Shown: positions 35,183-43,780 of the stretch, one piece after another
How the letters are laid out: every line of letters starts with the position of its first letter
Position numbering within the stretch: position 1 is the stretch's first letter
From: Chitinophagaceae bacterium
Lineage (GTDB): Bacteria; Bacteroidota; Bacteroidia; Chitinophagales; Chitinophagaceae
Length of the DNA: 55,355 nucleotides
Assembly (NCBI GenBank): GCA_947458275.1
Contig: CANGYR010000016.1
Span: 1 to 55,355, forward strand
Direction: 5' to 3'
Notes under the pieces: generated by a model
Told to the model about the DNA's origin: nothing
The model's input: the letters and a program-made list of their open reading frames with translations, nothing else
Database searches by the model: none
Position numbers and translations under genes: made by a program

Positions 35183-36163
35183 ATGCTTTTAGATTCATTT
35201 GGACGCAGTCATAATTACCTTAGAATTTCATTGACTGATAATTGTAATTTTCGGTGCTTCTATTGTATGCCCGAAGATGAATACGATTTTACCCCTTCAG
35301 CAAAATTGATGCAGAAAGATGAAATCATTTCTTTGGCTAAAACTTTCGTTGCATTGGGAGTTAACAAAATACGATTGACCGGTGGAGAGCCCTTGATAAG
35401 AAAAGATGCCGGTGAAATCATTGAATCACTGGCTGCTTTACCTGTAACACTTCATATAACCACCAATGGAACCCGGCTACATGAATTTGCAGATACCATT
35501 TCTAATGCAGGCATCAAAGGAATCAATATAAGTCTTGATACACTCAATCGTGATAGATTTATCTTTATTACTAAAAGAGATCAGTTTGATGTTGTTCATA
35601 AGAATATTGAATTGATGATTGACAGAGGTCTACGTGTAAAGGTAAATGTAGTGGTCATGAAAGGTATTAATGATGATGAAATAATTGATTTTGTTGAATG
35701 GACGAAAGATAGTCCTGTTCATATTCGTTTTATAGAATTTATGCCATTCACCGGAAACAAATGGACGAGTAATAAAGTTTTTACCTGGCAGGAAATTCTT
35801 GGTGTCATTGAAGCCAGATTCACATTCACTCCTATTGAAAACGAGAAAAACGATACAGCGAAAAACTATACTGTAAAAGGACATGCCGGCAGCTTCTCCG
35901 TTATAAGCACCATGAGTGCGCCATTTTGCAGTACTTGCAATCGAATCAGGCTTACGGCAGACGGCAAACTAAAAAACTGTCTGTTTTCAGGAGATGAAAC
36001 AGATTTACTTACACCCTTCAGAAATGGTGAAGATGTAATCGAATTAATTAAAATAAATATTCTGAATAAAAAGAAAGAATTAGGCGGTCAATTCGACAAA
36101 AACTTTGAAGATTTGAATCCCGATAATATTTTCAACAGATCAATGATTAACATCGGAGGATAA
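35183..36163 (+). CDS. moaA: GTP 3',8-cyclase
   Basis: A 326-residue radical SAM enzyme, first step of molybdopterin synthesis. The N-terminal [4Fe-4S] ligands are Cys21, Cys25 and Cys28 (CNFRCFYC). The SAM motif TGGEPL and the C-terminal cluster ligands in FCSTCNRIRL and NCLFSG are present. It ends in Gly-Gly, as MoaA proteins need for activity. Four bases before moeA. Confidence 0.96.
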   Translation: MLLDSFGRSHNYLRISLTDNCNFRCFYCMPEDEYDFTPSAKLMQKDEIISLAKTFVALGVNKIRLTGGEPLIRKDAGEIIESLAALPVTLHITTNGTRLHEFADTISNAGIKGINISLDTLNRDRFIFITKRDQFDVVHKNIELMIDRGLRVKVNVVVMKGINDDEIIDFVEWTKDSPVHIRFIEFMPFTGNKWTSNKVFTWQEILGVIEARFTFTPIENEKNDTAKNYTVKGHAGSFSVISTMSAPFCSTCNRIRLTADGKLKNCLFSGDETDLLTPFRNGEDVIELIKINILNKKKELGGQFDKNFEDLNPDNIFNRSMINIGG

Positions 36164-36166
36164 ATA

Positions 36167-37348
36167 ATGATATCGGTAAAAGAAGCAAAAAATATCATCC
36201 TTGAAAACATTGCTCCATTGGAGCCGAAGCGATTGCCATTGAGTGAAGCGCTCGGAAGATTACTTAAAGAAGATATTTACAGTCCGATAAATATGCCGCC
36301 GTTTAATCAGTCTGCTGTTGACGGCTATGCTTTTTGTTTTGATGAATGGAAAAAAAACAACCAACTGTTTATTGAAGGAGAGATCCAGGCCGGCAGCGAC
36401 TCAAGTACAATCATTACAAACAATAAAGCCATCAGAATTTTCACAGGCGCTCCTGTTCCGCTTGGCGCAGATACAGTCGTGATGCAGGAAAAGACCATCC
36501 AAAAAGATGGCTTTCTTATTATTGAAGACAATAACATTCAAAAAGGCAGCAATGCCAGAACAGAAGGGTCAGAAATAACAAAAGGTTCATTGGCGCTTGA
36601 AAAAGAAAATATACTGAATGCAGGTGCAGTTGCTTTTCTGGCAGGCATGGGCATCTCCGAAGTTTTAGTCACACCCAATCCTTCAGTCAGTATCATTATT
36701 ACCGGCAATGAATTGCAGCAAGCCGGTAATGATTTGACTACCGGAAAAATTTATGAGTCCAATTCATTTGCATTGATAGCGGCCCTTAACAAACAACAAA
36801 TCTTTGATATTAAAGTAAGTTATGTAAATGATGTGCTTGATCAATTGACTAATACTTTAGAAAAATGCATTCAGCAATCAGATTTAATTTTAATTACCGG
36901 CGGAGTAAGTGTGGGAGATTATGATTTTGTTATTCGTGCAAGTGAAAATTGCAGCGTAAAAAAACTTTTTCACAGAATAAAGCAAAAGCCGGGAAAACCA
37001 TTGTTCTTCGGAAAAAAAGAGAATAAAGTTATATTTGGATTGCCCGGCAATCCCGCTTCTGTACTCACCTGTTTTTATGAATATGTATTGTTAGCTATAG
37101 AAAAAATGACCGGTCAAAGACATGCATTAAAAAATATCAGCTGTACTTTAACGAATGAATTCAGAAAGCCGGCAGGCCTTACTCATTTTCTAAAAGGATG
37201 GCATGAAGGAAATGAAGTTAAGATGCTGCAAGGACAAGAGTCATACAAAATGAGTTCTTTCGCAAGGGCGAATTGTCTGATAGTGATTGAAGAAGAAAGA
37301 ACCGAAGTGAAAGCCGGCGAAAATATTGAAGTACATTTATTGCCATAG
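36167..37348 (+). CDS. moeA: Molybdopterin molybdenumtransferase
   Basis: A 393-residue MoeA, which inserts molybdate into adenylylated molybdopterin. Motifs NMPPFNQSAVDGYAF, TGAPVP, GGVSVGDYDFV and GLPGNPASVLTCF are clear, and the C-terminal MoeA domain is complete. Confidence 0.95.
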   Translation: MISVKEAKNIILENIAPLEPKRLPLSEALGRLLKEDIYSPINMPPFNQSAVDGYAFCFDEWKKNNQLFIEGEIQAGSDSSTIITNNKAIRIFTGAPVPLGADTVVMQEKTIQKDGFLIIEDNNIQKGSNARTEGSEITKGSLALEKENILNAGAVAFLAGMGISEVLVTPNPSVSIIITGNELQQAGNDLTTGKIYESNSFALIAALNKQQIFDIKVSYVNDVLDQLTNTLEKCIQQSDLILITGGVSVGDYDFVIRASENCSVKKLFHRIKQKPGKPLFFGKKENKVIFGLPGNPASVLTCFYEYVLLAIEKMTGQRHALKNISCTLTNEFRKPAGLTHFLKGWHEGNEVKMLQGQESYKMSSFARANCLIVIEEERTEVKAGENIEVHLLP

Positions 37349-37357
37349 CATTTAAAG

Positions 37358-38095
37358 ATGAGTCCGGATATACTATTTTATTTATTGCTTTTCCTTGTTG
37401 CGTTTTTATACGCATCTATTGGTCATGGCGGAGCAAGTGGCTATCTGGCGTTGATGGCGTTATTTAGTTTTACACCGGAGGTTATGAAGCCCTCTGCATT
37501 ATTATTGAATCTTTTCGTCTCAGCTGTAGCGTTTATTCAATATTACAGAGGAGGCCATTTCAGTTGGAAAATCTTTATTCCTTTTGCCATCGCTTCTATT
37601 CCTTTTTCATTTTGGGGCGGTTCCCTGAAAATAGATCCATTGATATACAAAAGAATTCTCGGCATCTTGTTACTTTTTCCCGCTTTACGATTTATCCTCT
37701 TTAAGAATAATGTCGAATTTGAAACAAAGAATTCAAATACCGGAATGTCTCTGGCAATAGGTGGTGGTATTGGCTTTTTATCTGGCTTGATAGGCATTGG
37801 CGGAGGCGTAATCTTATCTCCGGTATTACTATTATTGAAGTGGTGTGATATGAAAAAAGTAGCAGGCATCAGTGCCTTGTTTATTTTTGTAAATTCGTTA
37901 TCCGGTTTGGCCGGACAATTAATAAAAGGGATGCATTTCAGTAGCAATGTAATTGTTTTGGTAGGAATAGCATTTTCAGGCGGAGTTATCGGATCGTATT
38001 TGGGTTCAAAGAAATTCAATAATACTGTGCTGAAATATCTCCTCTCCGTTACTTTGCTGATGGCTTCATATAAACTTTTATTCACTGCCGCATAA
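37358..38095 (+). CDS. TauE/SafE-family membrane transporter
   Basis: A 245-residue membrane protein with about eight helices and the two glycine-rich repeats of the family (ASIGHGGASGYLALMAL near 18-34 and SGLIGIGGGVILSPVL near 140-156). TauE/SafE members usually export sulfite, sulfoacetate or other organic anions. It sits inside the Moco operon between moeA and moaD, 9 and 8 bases from its neighbours. No molybdate ABC transporter is in the window, so a role in anion balance for Moco synthesis, or transport of a purine-pathway acid, is conceivable but untested. Confidence 0.85.
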   Translation: MSPDILFYLLLFLVAFLYASIGHGGASGYLALMALFSFTPEVMKPSALLLNLFVSAVAFIQYYRGGHFSWKIFIPFAIASIPFSFWGGSLKIDPLIYKRILGILLLFPALRFILFKNNVEFETKNSNTGMSLAIGGGIGFLSGLIGIGGGVILSPVLLLLKWCDMKKVAGISALFIFVNSLSGLAGQLIKGMHFSSNVIVLVGIAFSGGVIGSYLGSKKFNNTVLKYLLSVTLLMASYKLLFTAA

Positions 38096-38103
38096 ATAAT
38101 TAC

Positions 38104-38337
38104 ATGCAGATGAAAACAACTATACGCTCATTTGGATCTATTGCTGATATTACGGGAAGCAGTTTTACGCTGGAGGATGTAAATAACATCGAAACCCTGA
38201 AAGTAAAGTTGCTTGATGCTTATCCCGCCTTAGCTGAAAAAATATTTATGATCAGCATAGATAAAAAGATTGCCACCAACGAAACCATTTTACCTAACTC
38301 AACGGTAGCTTTATTGCCGCCTTTTTCAGGAGGATAA
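38104..38337 (+). CDS. moaD: Molybdopterin synthase sulfur carrier subunit
   Basis: A 77-residue beta-grasp protein ending in LLPPFSGG; the terminal Gly-Gly is the adenylation and thiocarboxylation site. A second ATG at codon 3 is possible. The two terminal glycine codons contain AGGAGG (38329-38334), a strong ribosome-binding sequence for moeB, which starts one base after the stop. Confidence 0.94.
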   Translation: MQMKTTIRSFGSIADITGSSFTLEDVNNIETLKVKLLDAYPALAEKIFMISIDKKIATNETILPNSTVALLPPFSGG

Positions 38338-38338
38338 T

Positions 38339-39067
38339 ATGCAAAGCAAGATTTCCGGCAGATATTTTCGTCAGTTGTTATTAAAAGGATTTGGTGCTGC
38401 TGCACAGGAGAAGCTTTTGCAATCAAAGGTACTTGTCGTCGGAGCGGGAGGTTTGGGCTGTCCCGCATTGCAATACCTCGCTGCCGCAGGTATAGGTACA
38501 ATCGGCATTGCAGATTTCGACAAGGTGAGCCTGACCAACTTACACCGACAAATTCTTTATACTGCAAATGATATCGGTGCCTATAAGGCAGAGAAAGCAA
38601 AAAATTATTTGTCGAATCTTAATCCGGAGATAGAAATCATATCTTATCTCGAAAAAATAGAAAAAGAAAATGTAAACGCAATTATAAGTAAGTATGATGT
38701 TATAATTGATGCGACAGACAATCTTGAAGCGCGTTATACTATTAATGATGCCTGTGTTTTTTTAAATAAACCTTTTGTTCTAGGCGCCATTCATGAGTAT
38801 CAGGGACAGGTTGCCATATTAAATTATGTTGATGAAACTAATAGCAAAGCCATTTCCTACAGAGATATCTTTCCGAATCTTTCAGCAGGAAGTGAATTAC
38901 CGAACTGCGAGGCGAATGGTGTACTTGGAGTGCTGTGCGGAATTATCGGAACGATGCAGGCAAACGAAGCAATAAAACTGATTGCCGGAATTGGAACGCC
39001 GCTTATTAATAAGTTATTGACTTATGATTCATTAACGAACGAGACATATATTGTAGACTTAATGTAA
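38339..39067 (+). CDS. moeB: MoeB/ThiF-family adenylyltransferase
   Basis: A 242-residue E1-like enzyme expected to adenylate the MoaD C-terminus. The ATP site GAGGLGCPALQYL, DFDKVSLTNLHRQ and IDATDN are intact. The two CxxC zinc motifs of E. coli MoeB are missing: the region reads PNCEANG and the protein ends at YIVDLM without the second pair. It lacks a rhodanese domain. It may serve MoaD, ThiS or both; context says MoaD. Confidence 0.88.
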   Translation: MQSKISGRYFRQLLLKGFGAAAQEKLLQSKVLVVGAGGLGCPALQYLAAAGIGTIGIADFDKVSLTNLHRQILYTANDIGAYKAEKAKNYLSNLNPEIEIISYLEKIEKENVNAIISKYDVIIDATDNLEARYTINDACVFLNKPFVLGAIHEYQGQVAILNYVDETNSKAISYRDIFPNLSAGSELPNCEANGVLGVLCGIIGTMQANEAIKLIAGIGTPLINKLLTYDSLTNETYIVDLM

Positions 39068-39078
39068 AGAATAAAGCA

Positions 39079-39516
39079 TTGAAAAAAGAAAAAAACATAT
39101 TCATCAATGGAGCCATCAATGCTTCTTTCATCGGGAAAAGCATTGAGTCGCATCAATCCAAAACTTCTATTGGTGCCCATAGTATTTTCTTAGGACAAGT
39201 AAGAGCCGATGTGATTGATGGAAAAGAAGTAAATGCAATAGAATATACCAGCTACGAGGATATGGCCAATGAACAGATGAGTATTATCAGGGAAGAGATA
39301 TTCGCAAAGTACAATCTTACCTGCATGCATGTTTATCATAGCTTGGGAAAAGTCTCTGTCGGTGAAATTTGCCTGTTTGTATTTACCTCTTCAAAAAACA
39401 GAAAAGCAGCAATAGACGCCTGCAATGAACTGGTAGAGAGAATAAAAAAGGAATTGCCCATCTGGGGAAAAGAAATTTTTTCAGATGAAACATCACAATG
39501 GAAAATAAATAATTAG
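39079..39516 (+). CDS. moaE: Molybdopterin synthase catalytic subunit
   Basis: 145 residues that match the MoaE fold, with GAHSIFLGQVRAD, the conserved YTSYEDMA segment, HSLGKVSVGE and the catalytic lysine region KKELPIWGKE. It forms the heterotetramer with MoaD that converts cPMP to molybdopterin. The start appears to be TTG at 39079; no in-frame ATG precedes the conserved part. Confidence 0.93.
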   Translation: MKKEKNIFINGAINASFIGKSIESHQSKTSIGAHSIFLGQVRADVIDGKEVNAIEYTSYEDMANEQMSIIREEIFAKYNLTCMHVYHSLGKVSVGEICLFVFTSSKNRKAAIDACNELVERIKKELPIWGKEIFSDETSQWKINN

Positions 39517-39518
39517 TC

Positions 39519-40433
39519 ATGGTAGACATAACGCATAAACAAAATAGTTTAAGAAAAGCAATTGCCGAAGCTACAGTCAGCACCTCTTCAGCCGAGACAA
39601 TTGAGGCCATAAAAAATAAAAGAATCCCCAAAGGAGATGTTTTTGAATTCGCCAGAGCTGCCGGTCTTTTGGCTGTCAAAAAAACAAGCGATATCATTCC
39701 CGACTGCCACCCACTACCTGTTGAGTTTTCCTCTATCACCTATAGTATTGATGGACTTGATATTAAAATACATGTAGAGGTGCATACCATATACAAAACC
39801 GGCGTTGAAGTGGAAGCCATGCATGGCGCTTCGGTCGTAGCACTGACGATGTATGATATGCTAAAGCCAATAGATAAAAACATTGAAATAAAATCCATCA
39901 AACTGTTGAGTAAAACAGGAGGTAAGTCGGATAAATTAAAATACAACGAAGAAAATCAGCAGACTTGTACAGTTGTTGTGTGCTCAGATAGTGTGTATGA
40001 AAAAAAATCGGAAGACAAATCAGGTGTGATTGCAGTTGAGTTGTTAAAGAAACATGGCCTCTCGGCTTCGTTAATCATCATCCCCGACAATTTTGCTGCC
40101 ATCCAACGTGAAGCACTATCGCTCAGCGACAATGGATGCGATATCATCCTGTTCGCAGGTGGAACCGGACTCTCCCCGAAGGATATTACTCCCGATGCAA
40201 TCAAGCCGCTGTTAGAAAGAGAAATTCCCGGAGTCATGGAACTGGCAAGAAGATACGGTCAGGAAAGAACGCCTTATTCTATGTTGTCAAGAGGCATCTG
40301 CGGTTTTATTAAAAATAGCCTGGTGCTAACTTCACCGGGATCACCTTCAGGAGTGACGGATACCATCAACGCTCTGTTCCCACAGTTGCTGCATGTGTTT
40401 TTTGCTAAGGCGGAAAAGCGCCACGAGGAGTAG
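39519..40433 (+). CDS. moaCB: MoaC-MoaB/MogA fusion protein
   Basis: 304 residues. Residues 1-150 are MoaC (cPMP synthase), with KGDVFEFARAAGLLAVKKTS, PDCHPLP and VEVEAMHGASVVALTMYDM. Residues 152-304 are a MogA/MoaB-type adenylyltransferase (VVVCSDS, FAGGTGLSPKDITPDA, LTSPGSPSGV). Fusing the second and third-to-last cofactor steps in one chain is known in some bacteria. Last gene of the island, two bases after moaE. Confidence 0.94.
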   Translation: MVDITHKQNSLRKAIAEATVSTSSAETIEAIKNKRIPKGDVFEFARAAGLLAVKKTSDIIPDCHPLPVEFSSITYSIDGLDIKIHVEVHTIYKTGVEVEAMHGASVVALTMYDMLKPIDKNIEIKSIKLLSKTGGKSDKLKYNEENQQTCTVVVCSDSVYEKKSEDKSGVIAVELLKKHGLSASLIIIPDNFAAIQREALSLSDNGCDIILFAGGTGLSPKDITPDAIKPLLEREIPGVMELARRYGQERTPYSMLSRGICGFIKNSLVLTSPGSPSGVTDTINALFPQLLHVFFAKAEKRHEE

Positions 40434-40482
40434 GTTTGTTAGTTTAGGAGTTTAGATGGTTTAGATTAGATACGTAAGCACT

Positions 40483-40522
40483 GGCGCTACATGTGAAAAC
40501 ACAAGGCGGCAGCTTGTGTTTT
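40483..40522. repeat. GCCGC/TGAAAACACAAG repeat family, copy C
   Basis: GGCGCTACATGTGAAAACAC with AAGGCGGC following; AAAACACAAG (40496-40505) pairs with CTTGTGTTTT (40513-40522) around a seven-base loop. Confidence 0.65.
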
Positions 40523-40591
40523 ATGCATGAGACTGAAAAGCAGAATTATCCGCTTTCTTGTATTGAATATCTTGAAGTTGAAAAATGATTT

Positions 40592-40620
40592 TTTGATGTT
40601 GAAATAAATTGTTACCATTG
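40592..40620 (+). promoter_or_regulatory. Predicted Bacteroidota promoter of the lipoprotein gene
   Basis: TTTG at 40592-40595 and TACCATTG at 40613-40620 (one base off TAnnTTTG) with 17 bases between, 38 bases before the ATG. Confidence 0.4.
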
Positions 40621-40657
40621 TAGATATAAACACATTCAATCATTTAAATCATCAATT

Positions 40658-41092
40658 ATGCGTATCAAAAATTTATCACTTCTTGCATTTTTGTTCATTT
40701 GCTTGTCTCAAATCTCTTGTAAAAAAGACTCAAGTGGTTCTACAAGCGCTTCTATTTTAGGTAAATGGACTTTACTAAACACAAAAGCTAAAATCTCTGC
40801 GGCCTTTCTTCCTACTCCACAAGAACAAACTGAACCTGGTAATGGGGAAACTTATGAAGCTAAGTCAGACGGCACAATAATTTTTTGTGAGTCAACAAAT
40901 GTATGCACCACCGAATATTACAAAATTACAGGTAACACTCTGACTACATCATCTTCAAGTACTTTTACTAATCCTGAAACTTTTGATATAAAAACGCTGA
41001 CAAGCAATAGTTTGATTTTATATCAAAAATCAACTGAAATTATACAGGGGGAAAATGTAACCACTGAAGTTTGGATCACATTCAGCAAATAG
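40658..41092 (+). CDS. Lipocalin-like lipoprotein (144 aa)
   Basis: The N-terminus ends in the lipobox LSQISC with Cys21, followed by KKDSSGS, as in many Bacteroidota outer-membrane lipoproteins. The rest has the pattern of a small lipocalin-like beta-barrel domain (SILGKWTLLNTKAK, then TYEAKSDGTIIF, then YYKITGNTLTTSSS). Function is unknown. It has its own promoter and a strong terminator, so it is a single-gene unit set between the two catabolic operons. Confidence 0.78.
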   Translation: MRIKNLSLLAFLFICLSQISCKKDSSGSTSASILGKWTLLNTKAKISAAFLPTPQEQTEPGNGETYEAKSDGTIIFCESTNVCTTEYYKITGNTLTTSSSSTFTNPETFDIKTLTSNSLILYQKSTEIIQGENVTTEVWITFSK

Positions 41093-41111
41093 CACATCAA
41101 TTTAAATATCA

Positions 41112-41134
41112 AGCCGGAGGATAATCCTCCGGCT
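41112..41134. terminator. Bidirectional hairpin terminator between convergent genes
   Basis: AGCCGGAGGAT-A-ATCCTCCGGCT, an 11-bp perfect stem followed by a run of T on the plus strand. It separates the lipoprotein gene from the convergent M20 gene. Confidence 0.88.
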
Positions 41135-41173
41135 TTTTTATTGAATAAATACTCCCCTAAACACCTATACCAT

Positions 41174-42424
41174 CTAAACGATATTTGTTCCTTTGGAACA
41201 AATATCAACAACTGTTCCTAATAATACATTTGCACCCAAAGCCAAATCTTCATCTGAAGAGAACTCTAAAGGATTGTGACTGATGCCGTCTTTGCAGCGC
41301 ACGAATATCATCCCATAATCGCAGGCATAAGAAAGTGGCAATGCATCGTGGAAAGGTCCGCTCATCAATTCGGGAGCATCCAAATTTAATTTATTACAGT
41401 TATCTCGAATGATAGATTTAATCCAGTCGGCACAGTATCTTGGCTCGCTGTTGGTGTCCTCCTTTATGCTGTATGTAAGTCCGTTTTTCTTTGTAATCTC
41501 TTCAATTTTATCGTAGAGCTGTTTTTCATAACGGTTGCGGCGCTCTAAATCAATGTCTCTTAAATCTAAAGTAAATTGAACTTCCTCCGCAATGATATTT
41601 CTGCTGGCAGGAAATACATTGATGGTGGCAACGGTTCCAACAGTCGGATTTTCTTTCACTTGTGTGGCAATCTGATTCAGCGCAACTATTATTTCAGCGG
41701 CGCCTAATAATGCATCTTTTCTCAGCGGCATAGGAACGGATCCCGTATGTCCCGCTTGTCCTTTAAGCGTTACCGTTAGCCATAACGGACCGGAAATGCC
41801 CGTTACAATTCCTATTGGCTTCTTGGCTATATCCAGAACCGGCCCTTGTTCTATATGCAATTCCAGATAACAATAAATACTTCCTTCGGGATAAATTGAT
41901 TCCTTGAAATTATTTACATCACAACCAAATGCTTTCAATGCTTCAATCCTTGAAATACCATCTTTGTCTTTTCGAAGGGCATCTTCTTCGGTGTTTTTTC
42001 CCAAAATTCCTTTTGATCCAAAAAGACCCTTATTGAATCTCCATCCTTCTTCATCAGCAAAGGATACCACTTCAATCGTTCTGTCAGGTGTTATTCCATT
42101 TTCGGTTAAGGTAGCAACGGCCTCAATACCACACAACACACCGGCAACGCCATCAAAGCGACCGCCATAAGGTTGGGAGTCGAGATGAGAACCCATCATC
42201 AAAATCGGAAGTTCGGGGCGCTTGCCTTTCAATGTTCCAATTAAATTTCCGAAGTTATCAATGCGCGTTGTCATGCCCGCTTCTTTCATCCAGGAGGCTG
42301 CCAGTTCAAAGGCTTGCTTCTCTTCCGGACTGTGTGCCGGTCGGCATGTGCCGGTCTCTCCAATCTTTCCGATTAATGACATGGATTCGAAATGCTGCTT
42401 CAGGCGATTTGCATTGATCTTCAC
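41174..42424 (-). CDS. M20-family Zn-dependent carbamoyl amidohydrolase
   Basis: 416 residues of the allantoate amidohydrolase / N-carbamoyl-amino-acid hydrolase / ureidoglycolate amidohydrolase group. Metal-site segments are GSHLDSQPYGGRFDG, SFADEEGWRF, ELHIEQGPVL and GPFHDALPLS; the GQAGHTGSVPM dimer-domain motif is present. It is the last gene of the pyrimidine operon, 36 bases after preA. As a beta-ureidopropionase of another family and an allantoicase are already encoded, the substrate is open: ureidoglycolate, N-carbamoyl-beta-alanine and allantoate are all candidates. Confidence 0.85.
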   Translation of the reverse strand: MKINANRLKQHFESMSLIGKIGETGTCRPAHSPEEKQAFELAASWMKEAGMTTRIDNFGNLIGTLKGKRPELPILMMGSHLDSQPYGGRFDGVAGVLCGIEAVATLTENGITPDRTIEVVSFADEEGWRFNKGLFGSKGILGKNTEEDALRKDKDGISRIEALKAFGCDVNNFKESIYPEGSIYCYLELHIEQGPVLDIAKKPIGIVTGISGPLWLTVTLKGQAGHTGSVPMPLRKDALLGAAEIIVALNQIATQVKENPTVGTVATINVFPASRNIIAEEVQFTLDLRDIDLERRNRYEKQLYDKIEEITKKNGLTYSIKEDTNSEPRYCADWIKSIIRDNCNKLNLDAPELMSGPFHDALPLSYACDYGMIFVRCKDGISHNPLEFSSDEDLALGANVLLGTVVDICSKGTNIV

Positions 42425-42460
42425 GTATACAAACTTTTTTTAGAGAAATAAATTAATTTA

Positions 42461-43729
42461 TTAATGGTCATTTAAAGGCAATCCTTTTTTCTGAAATTCA
42501 ATCCAGTTAAGGTATTCCGGTGCAACCCTGTGCTCCTCCATGGTGATACAATCGGTAACCGGACAAACCAATTGACACAAATTACAGCCAACACATTCTT
42601 CTTCTTTTACAGTATAAGTATTGTATGGCTTACCATATGCAAGATTAATGGATTGATGTGAGGTGTCTTCACAGGCGATGTAACATAATCCGCAGTGAAT
42701 ACATTTATCCTGATTGATTTTGGCAATGTGATGATAGTTGATATCCAAATCTTCCCAATGAACAATATTGTTCACTGATTTTCCGATAAAATCATTCAGT
42801 GTTTTGTAACCCTTTTCATCCATCCAGTTGCTCAATCCTTCAGCCATATCTTCCACAATTCTGAAACCATGTTTCATAGCAGCTGTACAAACCTGTACAT
42901 TACTGGCTCCGAGCAACATAAACTCCACAGCGTCCTTCCATGTACTCACTCCTCCAATTCCCGAAATGGGCACCTTCTTCGTTGTTTCATCCTGTGCTAT
43001 CGTAGTAAGAAATTTTAAAGCAATGGGCTTAACTGCAGGTCCGCAATAACCACCAAATACACTTTTACCTGCAACATAAGGATTGGGCACCAGTGTATCC
43101 AAATCAACTCCCGTTACAGATTGTATTGTATTGATGAGCGACAATCCATTTGTTCCGGCTTCAACCACCGCTTTGCCTGTAGGTACAACCGAGTGCACAT
43201 TGGGCGTAAGTTTTGTTATAACAGGAATCGTTGCTTTTTCCATCACCCACTCCACTACCATTTTGGCGATTTCAGGATCCTGTCCAACTGCCGCACCCAT
43301 TCCTCTTTCTGTCATGCCATGCGGACAACCGAAATTCAATTCAAATCCATGAGCACCGGTATCTTCTACTTTCTTGATTAACTCGTGCCAGCTATTTCTG
43401 TTATTATCTGCCATCAGAGAAACCACCATCGCTCTGTCAGGAAAAAGTTTGATACATTCTTCGATTTCTTTAAGATTGATGTGTAACGGACGATCGCTGA
43501 TGAGTTCAATATTATTGAATCCCATTACTTTATGTCCGCCATAGTTTACAGCAGAGTAACGAGAAGAAACATTTTTCACCTGAGAGCCCAGTGTCTTCCA
43601 CACCACACCACCCCAGCCGGCTTCAAAGGCACGAAGCACATTTATTTTTTTATCTGTTGGAGGCGCACTGGCCAACCAGAAAGGATTAGGTGATTTTATT
43701 CCTAAAAAATTTGAACTGATATCTGCCAT
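42461..43729 (-). CDS. preA: NAD-dependent dihydropyrimidine dehydrogenase, catalytic subunit
   Basis: 422 residues. Residues 1-310 are a dihydroorotate-dehydrogenase-like FMN barrel (SAPPTDKK, NFGCPHGM, ITKLTPN, SGIGGVSTW), and the C-terminus holds two [4Fe-4S] clusters (CIHCGLCYIAC and CVGCNLCQLVC). With PreT it reduces uracil and thymine to the dihydropyrimidines (the reaction is reversible). It lies 51 bases after preT. Confidence 0.95.
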   Translation of the reverse strand: MADISSNFLGIKSPNPFWLASAPPTDKKINVLRAFEAGWGGVVWKTLGSQVKNVSSRYSAVNYGGHKVMGFNNIELISDRPLHINLKEIEECIKLFPDRAMVVSLMADNNRNSWHELIKKVEDTGAHGFELNFGCPHGMTERGMGAAVGQDPEIAKMVVEWVMEKATIPVITKLTPNVHSVVPTGKAVVEAGTNGLSLINTIQSVTGVDLDTLVPNPYVAGKSVFGGYCGPAVKPIALKFLTTIAQDETTKKVPISGIGGVSTWKDAVEFMLLGASNVQVCTAAMKHGFRIVEDMAEGLSNWMDEKGYKTLNDFIGKSVNNIVHWEDLDINYHHIAKINQDKCIHCGLCYIACEDTSHQSINLAYGKPYNTYTVKEEECVGCNLCQLVCPVTDCITMEEHRVAPEYLNWIEFQKKGLPLNDH

Positions 43730-43780
43730 GACTAAATATTTTAAATGATAGTATTGTTATTGGTCTATTTTATTTTTTAA

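Larger units (their letters stand above)
40434..40657. other. Gap with GCCGC-family repeat and lipoprotein promoter
   Basis: The left part holds GTTTAG-type direct repeats (40438-40466) and repeat copy C at 40483-40522. The right part is the likely promoter of the next gene. No coding sequence is seen. Confidence 0.6.
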
